20,629 nucleotides of DNA from Pelargonium nanum (taxonomy: Eukaryota > Streptophyta > Magnoliopsida > Geraniales > Geraniaceae). Shown in pieces: positions 10,001 to 18,700 of the stretch (its first letter is position 1; each line of letters begins with the position of its first letter). The stretch is taken from assembly GCA_036897485.1 (NCBI GenBank), contig JAYMTF010001915.1, positions 1-20,629 on the forward strand, given 5' to 3'. The position numbers and the translations under genes were made by a program. Under the pieces are notes generated by a model, which ran no database searches, was not told the origin of the DNA, and saw only the letters and a program-made list of their open reading frames with translations.

Positions 10001-11675
10001 CTGTACATTCTAAACTTGTCATATTTGGCAAATCCTCAGATGTAATTGGCCATTTCTTCAGCTTCTTTATAAGATTTAATCTCTTAGAACTATTATATTC
10101 CAAGAAATCGGTGCTTGGACTCGACAAAGAGCCTACTGATTTGTCACCTCTCTCAACTGAACTGGGGCTAGATAACTTACAAGAACTTATAGTTGAGCAA
10201 GAATTACGCAACTCATCTCGTAGACAAGAGTTGACCCACCTGAGATAGGCAAGCTCCTCAACTTCATTTAACCTGTTCATCTGCAGACCTTCAACTTGTT
10301 TACACAAATCTTCATTTGTGTGTCTCAGCAAGGTTGCTTCGGCTTTGATCTTCGCAACAATTTCACTCTAGCAATAACAAAATTGAGTACCAGAATCAAA
10401 TGAAAGCCCAAACAAGGTAAATTAACTAAACACAGCAAAAATTCAGGTGGGTTCAATAATGGATTATTCAAATCAATAGTTGAATTCCAGTATGTGGGAC
10501 AAGAAAAAGAATTCTATAATGGTATGCTTGAGAACAAGCATTTGATTTGAAATGCTAGATTTGAACCAAATGAAGTGTTTGGTAACTCCAATAATTTGGA
10601 TTTGGATTTGAGTCAAATCCAATAGCATTCTAAACATGCTTAGAACATGAGATTTCAAATGACAACTCTTACCTTGCCATTTGAAATTCTATGATTTCCC
10701 AAATACAACATTTCAAATCCAAAATTTCAAATCAAATCCATGTTACCAAACTCAACCTAAATTCACTCAAACTGCCTAAACATGCTAGATAAGTTTGTTC
10801 ATTTTATCCAATGTATGCTAAAAAAGCTTAAATTTTTATCATTAACCCTTCCCAGCTAAAACAAAATTCAAACCAATCAGTCAACAACACACCTCAGAAG
10901 CATTGGAAAGAGAAGCCAACCGAGACTCCATGGAAGCAAGCTTGCAAGCCAGATTTCTCTTATGAAGCTGCAGCTCCTTGTTCAAGCGTCTCAGCTCCAC
11001 AACCTCCATTTCCAGACCCTGAGACGAAGAAGATGCTACAGAACCCTTATGATCTTCTCCTCTAGCTGCTTCTTCGTTCCTCAACGAAGCCATTGCCGCC
11101 AGTTCCTCATTCAGGCTTCTCTTTTCCGTCTCCAAGACACTAACTTTCCGGGCAAGATCATCAATTTCAGCATTTTTAGCTTCGAGCTCGGCTTCAATGT
11201 CCAGCAATTTGGGGTTCCTCTTAGACTCCGATAGCTCCGCTTGCAGCTTGAACTCCCTCTCCTTCGATTCCTGAAGCAACCCCCTCAAATGGTCGAGCTC
11301 GTTGAACAAATCGCGCGACCCGGAAGATTGCCTCCGGTGGGTCTGGGTCGGGTACGCCGGCGATGGGTTCACCGAGCAAGACAGGTCGGTGATCAGCGAC
11401 CGCTTGACCCGCGAGTGGTTTGGCGCATATGGGTTCTTCTGGTTCGCGGCGTCGGAGCTCGCAGCCGGAATCAGCTTCTTTCCGGGGACCGTGGTCTGAG
11501 TCGCCGTCTTGGTCTTCTTCTCCGCCGTGAAACCCTTGACGATGTTGGAGCCCCAGGAAGAAGCCGACCGCAACCTCGACGAGGGATGGCCATTGGGCTT
11601 GGAATTTGGCGGCTGATTTTGGTCGGAAAATCTGGAAACTTTGGTTCGATTCTCTGATGGGTTTTCTTCTCTCAT
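7036..11675 (-). CDS. IPGA1: CHUP1-like family protein, IPGA1-type (microtubule/actin-associated), 7 exons
   Basis: The hand-built exons, in transcript order, are 11675-10893, 10367-9426, 9140-9009, 8818-8637, 7540-7429, 7343-7200 and 7116-7036. All introns are GT-AG; the lengths sum to 2376 nt, giving 791 aa plus stop. Only the exon 4/5 junction splits a codon. Order of parts: a basic, low-complexity N-terminus (1-110) with RSASSWGSNIVKGFTAEKK; coiled coils in about 120-330; a Ser-rich linker; ten prolines at 501-510; then the family's conserved C-terminal domain (about 524-788) with VVEFYHSLMKRD, HFDWPEKKAD (628-637), FGYRDLKKLE and FQIPTDWMLD. In the family, CHUP1 anchors chloroplasts to actin; IPGA1 (Arabidopsis At4g18570, as I recall) binds cortical microtubules and restrains anisotropic cell growth. 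The opening MREE and SSWGSNIVKGF, and no hydrophobic chloroplast-envelope anchor, favour IPGA1 over CHUP1. It is longer than the Arabidopsis protein as I remember it, mostly through the linker. Intron 4 (7541-8636) holds nothing recognised. Family assignment is firm, orthology likely. Confidence 0.9.
10577..10751. mobile_element. Small terminal-inverted-repeat element (MITE-like) in intron 1 of the CHUP1/IPGA1-like gene
   Basis: gtttggtaac at 10577-10586 is the exact reverse complement of gttaccaaac at 10742-10751. The ends extend imperfectly outward (tgaagtgtttgg against tgagtttgg). The 175-bp interior is made of repeated aaatccaaat/atttcaaatc words in both orientations, so it could fold into a long imperfect hairpin. 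This is the usual look of a plant MITE. The superfamily and the target duplication are not clear. It lies within an intron and does not touch the splice sites. Confidence 0.5.
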
Positions 11676-11895
11676 GGTGAAATTGAAATTGGTGAGTCGA
11701 CGGAGCTATTGGGTGTGTTGACAGTGAGGCATTGGTGGCTGGTTTGGGAGGAGAGTGAGCAGGGAAGAGAGAAATTGCTGGAAATGGAATGTGCAGTGGA
11801 AGTGAAAGGCTTTAGAGCTCCGATTTCAAGACAGGGAGCGAGAAATCGCGCGATTAAAGTGGCAGCTTTGTTTTAATATGAATAAGACGCAATTT
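11676..11895 (-). promoter_or_regulatory. 5' UTR and core promoter region of the CHUP1/IPGA1-like gene
   Basis: Read on the minus strand, the sequence just upstream of the start codon is mixed-composition leader with several GAGA/CTCC words. A weak TATA-like catattaaaac lies about 200 bp before the ATG (11870-11880). No stronger TATA candidate was seen, so transcription may start at dispersed sites. Confidence 0.3.
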
Positions 11896-11979
11896 TTTTG
11901 AATTTTGAAATTTGAATGTTCACTCCCTGCAACGGTCCTTTTCTCTCCCCCTCTCTCAGTGACTGACGTCACTAGGAGT

Positions 11980-12040
11980 TGTTTTTTTTTTTTTGAACAA
12001 AGTTTCTTTTATTTGTTAATTGTTCCATTTTACTACTACA
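11980..12040 (-). mobile_element. Possible poly(A) tail and 3' end of a non-LTR retrotransposon
   Basis: On the minus strand the sequence aataaaagaaactttgttc runs straight into an A run of about 14 (T run from 11980). Many plant LINE copies end this way. No coding remnant is attached, so this may be only a low-complexity tract. Confidence 0.25.
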
Positions 12041-12540
12041 CTTTTAATTTGTAAGCTTGGATTCAAGATACTTACGGTAGAAACTAAAGTAGTCTAAATA
12101 TCTTTGTGCTATTGTCTACAAACGTATAAGTACAAATTTTATTTTTCGCAACACTTATCTACTGTTGTATCTACATTTTTTTTTTGTGCATCTTGTTTCC
12201 TCTTTTTTAGAAACTCAAACAAACTATTCAAACACAAATGTGTTGACAAAATTCATTGTCTAGTGTATCACGAGCCGTCATACCTACTCACAATTTTCTC
12301 GTTTGATAAGAGAGTTAATATTAACCGGAAAAAATTATATATAAACTATAAGGTAATTGGAAAAAGTGGTTCTCTCACATGTGTGAGTCTTGTCTCAAAG
12401 GCAAGCATTAGAATTTGGTAGGGTTTTTGTGGCTTTTGATTTTGATTTTTGAGTCTTCGAGTCTTGCTTAGCGGCAACGTCCTTGTGAATATGTTTGATC
12501 TATAGCTGGTTGGTCGTGGTCAGAGCAACATCTCTCTTCT
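12041..12540. other. Intergenic, nothing recognised
   Basis: AT-rich sequence between the promoter of the CHUP1/IPGA1-like gene and the LINE remnant. It includes a T run near 12176-12185 and no supported gene. Confidence 0.4.
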
Positions 12541-13206
12541 TCGCAACAGGCGAATATGATAGCATTTAGTTCGAGTGTTCCTATCCTGGCTAAGGCAGCA
12601 ACATGTACTCTTAAGTCGATGGTTTTGGAGTTGGAGGAAGAGATGTCGTATTTCAAGCTCAACACATATAGTGCTGAGTTCGCTGCCGAGGATAGATCAG
12701 GGGGTGGCTGGGTTCATCGGGACTGGTCGGGTGCGGTTTGCGGCGGTGGGCGGGCAGGGTGCTTGGGTGCCTTATACCTGGAGATGACGGAAGTCCTAAC
12801 AATCTGTGAAGCTTTATCTTGGACTGCTCATAACGATTGAGATAAGGTGATTGTTGAATCTGATGCTGAAAATGCGGTTCGTGCGTTGAAGACCGGAGGG
12901 GAGGGGTTTTTCAGTGCCTTGGGTATGGCTATATCCGACATTTTGTCTTGCTTGTCTATCTTTTCTAGCTTGGATTTCTGTTTTGGTAGGAGGGAAGCGA
13001 ATCATGTTGCTCATAGTTTGGTTCGCGCGTTGAAAATCGGAGGGGAGGGGATTCCTAGTGCCTTGGGTATGGTTATATATGACATTTTGTCTTGCTTATC
13101 TAGCTTTTCTAGGTTGGACTCCTCCCGATGTGTTAAGAGGGGAGCGAATCATGTTGCTCACAGTTTGGCTAGATCTTTTGTTTCGAGTGAGAGAGATTGT
13201 GGTTAG
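12541..13206 (+). pseudogene. LINE-type non-LTR retrotransposon remnant: C-terminal RNase H domain
   Basis: One frame carries a plant LINE RNase H (RVT_3-type) domain. It reads from an open start near 12556 through EMTEVLTICEALSW, then, after an in-frame TGA at 12838-12840, DKVIVESDAENAVRALKTGG (the ESD aspartate is visible). It ends with REANHVAHSL and, in a second copy, GANHVAHSLARSF before the stop at 13204-13206. The N-terminal strands of the fold are poorly conserved. No reverse transcriptase lies upstream, so this is a 5'-truncated, dead copy. An internal in-frame duplication is listed separately. RNase H in these elements removes the RNA strand during target-primed reverse transcription; here the stop codon and truncation exclude function. 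Confidence 0.8.
12877..13167 (+). repeat. In-frame tandem duplication inside the RNase H remnant
   Basis: Unit 1 (12877-13020, 144 bp) and unit 2 (13021-13167, 147 bp) abut exactly. Both begin with a gttcg.gcgttgaa word and end with gcgaatcatgttgctca.agtttg. Each encodes the same ~48 codons, VRALK...ANHVAHSL. They differ at many positions, roughly 15-20% by eye, and by one codon. The duplication is old but still in frame. Confidence 0.85.
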
Positions 13207-13346
13207 ATAGGGTCGTTTTGCCCAATTCCAATCGTAAATATTGTATTTATGAACTTTTTGAATTAATATAAGATGTTACAGTACTTAAACACGTGCTTGT
13301 GCAATAAAAAATAATTTGATAGTTACATGCTTGTGCCCAATCACAA

Positions 13347-13590
13347 TTTTTTTTAAGAAAAACACATTTGTATTTATCAAGAGGCAGTCATCTAAAACAA
13401 GTAAGTGAATTTCTGGGATGAGACAAAACCCCACTCAGCCTAACAAGTCTGACAAAGAACCGACCGTGCAAGAGCATGGGTCACCCGGTTCACAGACCGC
13501 CTACGCAAAGAGATTCTATGCTATCGTATTGACCTTATAGAGCTAAAATATATGAAATCACTGAAGCAAAGACATTGAAATCCTATCGGG
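13347..13590 (-). pseudogene. Second LINE 3' end: RNase H tail with poly(A), opposite strand
   Basis: On the minus strand the frame reads SDFIYFSSIRSIR, a stop, then RRRSVNRVTHALARSV. This is the terminal helix motif of plant LINE RNase H, where the usual form is (V)RRSxNxVAHxLAR. A stop (TAG at 13442-13440), AEWGFVSSQKF and MTAS follow, as expected for the weakly conserved last ~25 residues. The 3' UTR reads on into tttttcttaaaaaaaa, so the A8 tail at 13354-13347 marks the 3' end. Only about 240 bp remains. It is a separate insertion from the + strand copy just upstream. Confidence 0.7.
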
Positions 13591-14619
13591 TCTAAATTGA
13601 CTCTCACTTGACTCAAGTCTAATTCAATAGTAAGATCCGACCCTTCTCCTCTCAGAATTGAACTATAAGAGCCTCGCAAATTGCAATGGCCTGGCCTCCA
13701 CTAATCGTGGTTCTTGACTTCTTGGAGCCTCGCAATGGCCTCCAAGTCGCATTGAAAGAACACGTGTGAGTACAAAATACTTCTATTTTCCAAACGTGTG
13801 AGTTCAAAATAGCAATTAGTTATTGACAGGTGGTGTTGTAGATAGAGAGTTAGATTTTAGGGCATCATTTGATGGGTTTGAGAGAGTTAATCAGATAATA
13901 CAAGGAGCAGTAATTGGTCTCACAGAACAAGGATGATCCAGGTGATAGTGGAGATGAGAAATTGCAGATTTCAGAGAGCATACAACTGAGCCTGGGAAGT
14001 TCAAGGGTAAGTGGAATTTGCCCAAAATAGTGTGAAATCAATGTCAAGAGAGTTAAGTTTTTGGGAAGGTTGGAGATGGTCAAAATATGAGCCTCCTCTT
14101 CCTTTTCTTTTTCCACTGTTTCTTTCATTCTTAGATCTTTGCAAGAGTTTCTCAAACTGCAGCATCTACTAGATAAATAGTTGACTACTTACTATTTCCA
14201 TTCATTTCAAATTGTGCAAATTCTTTTTCAATTCTCTTTGTATTGTTTTGACAAGGAAGTAGTTAGGCAAGGCAATTTATTTTGTGAACTTACCAGTTAT
14301 GTGGAGACAATCCTGCACTGCTCGAGCTTTGTTTCACTTACACGCACATATACTCATGAGTTAGTTTGTTGAGCCTGGTGCATCGTAATGTTGCTCGGAA
14401 AATTTCTGCCTCAAGTACATTTAGTTGACATCTTGATGGAAATATGTAATGTCATATATTTGGCCTATCTTCGTATGACATGCTATAGGTCTAATGTACC
14501 TCGATATTGGAATTTCACGTTAGTGCATATTTTCAGTAAACATAGTTTCTAATGGCATGATTCCGGACAATTAGTTTGTTTTAATAAGTTGAATGGTGCA
14601 TAATTACATATGCCTGAGT
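13591..14619. other. Intergenic, nothing recognised
   Basis: Contains two similar words, gagcctcgcaa...tgcaatggcct and gagcctcgcaatggcctcc, near 13670-13745. A moderately GC-rich patch at 13860-14160 has a 96-codon open frame on the minus strand that resembles no family. No gene is supported. Confidence 0.4.
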
Positions 14620-14624
14620 GAATA

Positions 14625-15423
14625 GGAAACGAGAGGTGAATGCTCCAAGTAATTGAGCGGCTACAATTGCATGAGCGCTTCGAAACACACAAGCTCATGT
14701 AGTTTATATCCTTATTTAATTTAATGCACAGTTCATTGTTTGAAAGAAAGAAAAAAAACTTTCTGGGTTATCTAGGCATGATGTTTCATTTGGATTACTG
14801 GATCTATATTTTTCATGTAGGAACCCCCAAAAGACCTATTATCACAGACAATGTTAAAGTATAGGGCAAGAGCTTATCGGCTTTAAACTTTTACTGATTA
14901 TCATTTACAGTTGTGACAATCCATTTTTTGGATTATATAATGTGCGACAGTATTGCCACACTAGCTTTACCAAGCCCTGTGACACCAATAACCCGTTTCT
15001 AGATATATTCTTGCTTTACCTTGAGTATGATTTTCATTCTGTAAGATCAGTGAGGAAACCATTAACAATTTTTTACATCTGTCCTAAATATTTTCAAATG
15101 AACAGGTGATGTTTGCTTGTGGGAAGTACAATTTGGTACATGAATTATATAGGAAACTACAGAGAACTCTCGTTCCAAAACGAAAAGCATTAGCATATAT
15201 GTACTGTGTGGACATATTTGTTTTCTTTTCTATCATATAATATTTGATTAAGGTTATTACATTTTCTTGTACAGTTCTTGTAAACACCCTATGGAATGGA
15301 GGAAACATAGAAGAGGCTGTACCGATCGTTCAAGACGTGACAAATTGTAGGTTCTGCTGCTCTTTATACGACTTTGCGATCTTCCTATGTAGTGCAGGAA
15401 GATGTAAAGGAGCTCTGATGCAG
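14625..15423 (+). pseudogene. Decayed PPR gene fragment, EMB2279/DG1-like, introns retained
   Basis: Three exon pieces keep the order of the EMB2279 (At1g30610)/DG1 type of P-class pentatricopeptide repeat protein. Piece A (14625-14699) reads GNER, stop, MLQVIERLQLHERFETHKLM, stop. Piece B (15106-15200), right after an intact acceptor aacag, reads VMFACGKYNLVHELYRKLQ and on to KALAY. Piece C (15275-15423), after acceptor tacag and ending at a CAG|GTAGCT donor, reads LVNTLWNGGNIEEAV, then SLYDFAIFLCSAGRCKGALMQ. Lesions are a TGA at 14637-14639, a TAG at 14700-14702, a B/C junction out of frame by one base (2+2 nt), and a short deletion in C before SLYDFA. Live homologues act in organelle RNA metabolism and chloroplast development. 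No upstream targeting exon or downstream repeats were found. Because introns survive, it is a DNA-level copy, not a processed one. Confidence 0.7.
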
Positions 15424-15945
15424 GTAGCTTTCGTCGTACTCAATCTGATAAATATCATTAATTTTGTTTGCAATTGCGCATATGCTTAGTTCATTTAAAT
15501 CTCGTTTGATTGCCATTTGATCATAAACTAATATAATAAAAATGTTGGTGATCAATACAAACTATACGATAACTTTCACAATTTGACTTGTAAGCCAATG
15601 CTATAATAAAGCAGATCAACAAATGTCGTAGTAGATGCAAAATTAAGTATAGCATATAATATACTTGAATCAGAAGAGAGGTTTAGAAACTGGAATCCAT
15701 ATTTCACCACCTGATTCTTGCACTCGAATCCTCTGTACAAGCCTCAAATCTTCTCACTGAAATCTCCCATTGGTCTAGAAGCCAATTTATTGCCAGGTTT
15801 TTATCTTCATGCCCAAACCTCGTATTGTTTACCTGCAAAATCACCACACTCTCGCACCCCACATTCCCCACCCATCACAACTCCATCACTTTACTCTTCT
15901 TGAACTGAGCAAAGTGCACCATACTAATTACCATTCAGATTTTGA
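15424..15945. other. Intergenic, nothing recognised
   Basis: AT-rich sequence between the PPR remnant and the third RNase H remnant. A 61-codon open frame at 15718-15903 is Pro/Ser-rich and resembles nothing known. Continuation of the PPR gene was looked for and not found. Confidence 0.4.
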
Positions 15946-16155
15946 CAGCAGATAGGGAATAGTGGAGACAAGTTCGAGGAGGAAGTTGTGAAGAATAGGT
16001 TTAATGTTTTTTCAGGAGACGAGGTTTCTCGATTCGTTAGCATAGAGTTTATGTTTGTTAGAAGGTCTGCGAACAGAGCCGCCCACACTTTTGCGCGGGG
16101 CTCTGGGTCGATGTCAGGCTTAACTGGTTGGATTGGTCTTCAGTCCCCAACTTAG
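15946..16155 (+). pseudogene. Third LINE 3' end: last 69 codons of an RNase H domain
   Basis: The frame is open from just after a TGA (15943-15945) to a TAG at 16153-16155. It reads EEEVVKNRFNVFSGDEV, then FVSIEFMFVRRSANRAAHTFAR and a tail ending GWIGLQSPT. The FVRRSANxxAHxxAR helix identifies the end of a plant LINE RNase H domain. The tail then reads on as FLWLED-like sequence, as in other copies. No reverse transcriptase or poly(A) is attached; the copy is heavily truncated. It differs clearly from the other two remnants, so it is an independent insertion. Confidence 0.75.
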
Positions 16156-16454
16156 ATTACGCATTTTTTATGGCTTGAAGATTAAGTAATAATATTCAGC
16201 TTTGTTACAAAGAAAATATCTTGTTATATTTTGGGCTATATTTAAACAAATTATATTGCAAGACTAAATCGGAACAAATCTGAATAATATATAGACTATT
16301 TTGGAAGTTATTTTTTACTTTTTACATTAATATTGTAAAGTTAATATGACTAAGTAAATAATTATTTTAAAGGTAGATATACTCGGCAGAAGATATTTTC
16401 TTGATTACAAAAATATCAAAATCCTAGCGCGTCAACATGAAGCTATGGTAAGGA
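16156..16454. other. AT-rich intergenic sequence
   Basis: Follows the LINE remnant. Probably includes its 3' UTR to about 16215 (aataatattcagctttgtta). No other feature seen. Confidence 0.35.
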
Positions 16455-16517
16455 ATATTTATCGAATATTCGCACATATTTATCGAATATTCGCATATAT
16501 TTATCGAATATTCGCGC
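16455..16517. repeat. 3 x 21-bp tandem array carrying the palindrome CGAATATTCG
   Basis: Exact 21-bp periods start at 16455, 16476 and 16497: atatttatcgaatattcgc plus ac, at or gc. Only the last two bases vary. Each unit contains the 10-bp perfect palindrome cgaatattcg, so three dyads lie two helical turns apart. Confidence 0.9.
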
Positions 16518-16597
16518 ATTGTACACAATAAAAAGGCAACAACATCGAGAGAAATCTCACATTCATCATTTGATAAATTTATGTAGAGCTTAGGAAA

Positions 16598-16889
16598 ATA
16601 GAGCATTTCTCGTTTGTTCAAGCATTTTTCAAATAATTCAAATTAAAATTTCAACCTATTATCTTTTGTTGGCTTTCATATCAGGAGAAAAATCTACATT
16701 ACCGATGGTCGATTATCTTTAGGTGAGTCGAATTGGAGATTTTACTACTATATGTTATCTAATAGAGCATTTCTCGTTTGTTCAAGCATTTTTTATATAA
16801 TTCAATTTTAAATTTCAACTGATTATCTTTTGTTGGCTTTCAGATCAGGAGACAAATCTACATGATCTATGGTTGATTATCTTTAGGTG
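16598..16889. repeat. 128-bp direct repeat, two copies 164 bp apart
   Basis: Copy 1 is 16598-16725 and copy 2 is 16762-16889. They are the same length and about 90% identical by eye. Both begin atagagcatttctcgtttgt and end gattatctttaggtg. Copies contain ctttcag/atatcagga and tttag|gtgag-like words that resemble splice sites, perhaps by chance. Confidence 0.85.
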
Positions 16890-18545
16890 CCCTTGAATTT
16901 CAAGGGAAGGTTTTAAAGATGTGTCAGCTTCATCATAAGGTTTGTTACTTCAGTCATCTACTGAACTTTTGTTCAGTGATGTTTTGTCATAAGATTGGTT
17001 TATTAGAAAGGAGTTTGAATATTATTTTGTTTAATTTAATTTTATCATTACTTTCAAGTTGGATTTGGAGAGAAATCGATGGAAATTGAAATTTTTTTAA
17101 ATCAATATGCCCTAATTTAAAAAAGCAATTGCCGATGTGTCTATCATTATCATTGTTTTTCAGTTATGTTAAAACCATAGGAGCTTTACATTTAATACAT
17201 ATTAAGCGGCTTCAATGAAATTCTTATGCCAGTTTTAATTGATGCATCGAAGATTCATTGAAAGGATGATTAAGATATAATAACCCTTTTTGGAGTTGTT
17301 TTAAGTTCTGGGATAATAAAATATATTGACTTGAACTAGTAGTCAAGGATGGGGTTTGAAAGAGGATTGAACTTTAAACGTAAAGTTGCTGAAATTTCGT
17401 GTTGGTTGGAAAATAGGGGTGGAAATAAACAAGTAGTTTTAGTTCATAAATATAATACCGAAGAAAATTAGGATGAAATCTAAAAGCTTAAGTTTTAGTT
17501 TATGGCAGGAGTCGCGATCTTTAACATAAAGGGTAAATAAAAACTTGGATTAAACATCCATCCAACACCAATAGACAAATAACTATATTACATATCAAAA
17601 ATCTTATTTCAAATGACTTGGTACCTTTAACTAAATAAATCTGTGTGTTACAAAAAATGATGCCCAATTCTAAAATTCAAAAATTCAAAATATTTAGCCT
17701 TATGAAGAATGCAATGAATGCAATACAAAAATAGAAAATTATTTTTAAAATTCATTGTACATTCTCTCTTAGAGAGCTTTGTTGTCTTCACTGAATACAT
17801 TGAAGTTTTAGGAAAAAAATTAATCATAATAACAACCCTTCTCATGGTACACGTTTTTCCCTTACCCTTCTAGATAGGTTCTTTCAAATATGCATGTATT
17901 GCATTGTTGGGATAATTATCTGGCAGATCCTTCTAGAAACCGAGTGACCGATTCATGAACAAAGATCTTATTCACCCCAATGTTTGTATTCATGTATCCG
18001 ATTGAGTCTATAAACCAAGTCTACCTAAAAATCACCCCAGTGTGTGTCAAGAACTTTCACATGGAGAATAATGTTAGTGTTGCTTGGACCAATTATAGTT
18101 GTGTTGTAAACTAATCAATAAAATGCATTTAAATGTTAAAAAATCCTAATTCTCCGAACATCTCATTATATCATCATCTATCATCAAATTTAGGACCTCT
18201 AAATCTTTTTTTAGTTTCATTCATACCGCCTTAATTAATACAAATATAATTTAAATTTCTGGCCGAGACGTATATAAAGAAGAAAACATTATTGATTTGT
18301 TTTTTTTTTTCTTTTCATTTTTTGGGTATGAAAAATCCAAATGGATTTGTTTGTACTTCAAATGCACATGAATTTGGTGACCCTTGTGCTCACTACTTTC
18401 CAAAACTTAATCTTCTCAGGTTTTGTACTAAAAACTTACATTGAATCTGTGGGTAAATGGCAACGGTTGGGTTTTGAAATTCAACTGTCGTATAAGGTAA
18501 CAAAGATGCTGCCAAAATTGCATAACACACCTTACCATCGTTTCC
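16890..18545. other. AT-rich intergenic region
   Basis: About 1.6 kb with no supported gene or RNA. Short open frames on both strands have no recognisable content. A T run occurs at 18300-18310. Confidence 0.45.
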
Positions 18546-18700
18546 TAGATAAAAACCCATCTGGCCCTTGTAGAAAATCCATCAAATGCTCATTTCTTCA
18601 TTCTCATCATCCTAGTTGTAAGATCTCAATTTCGCTCCCTGCCTAAGGTTTTCTAGCCATTTCTATTTGAATTTCTCTTGGGGTGTTCATCATTTAGCTA
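18546..18700 (+). promoter_or_regulatory. Probable core promoter and 5' UTR of the cold-shock-domain gene
   Basis: tagataaaaacc near 18546 is a plausible TATA-like element about 150 bp before the start codon. It is followed by a C/T-rich stretch (tcttcattctcatcatcc) typical of a start region. Unproven, and it depends on the exon model being complete at its 5' end. Confidence 0.3.

Noticed and set aside
10962..11657. Open frames on the + strand opposite exon 1 of the CHUP1/IPGA1-like gene
   Set aside because: They mirror the GC-rich coding exon; the minus-strand frame has the family signature and the splice sites.
14810..14900. A further PPR exon beginning after cttttcatgtag with RNPQK/PPKR-like residues
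   Set aside because: It vaguely recalls a Lys-rich segment of EMB2279, but the frame soon breaks and the match is too short to claim.
16424..16621. Protein with CEYSINI repeats on the minus strand
   Set aside because: It is only the translation of the 21-bp tandem repeat; there is no other coding signal.
18341..18646. 101-codon open frame upstream of the cold-shock-domain gene
   Set aside because: No recognisable domain. It lies over the probable promoter/5' UTR, and no splice joins it in frame to the cold-shock exons.
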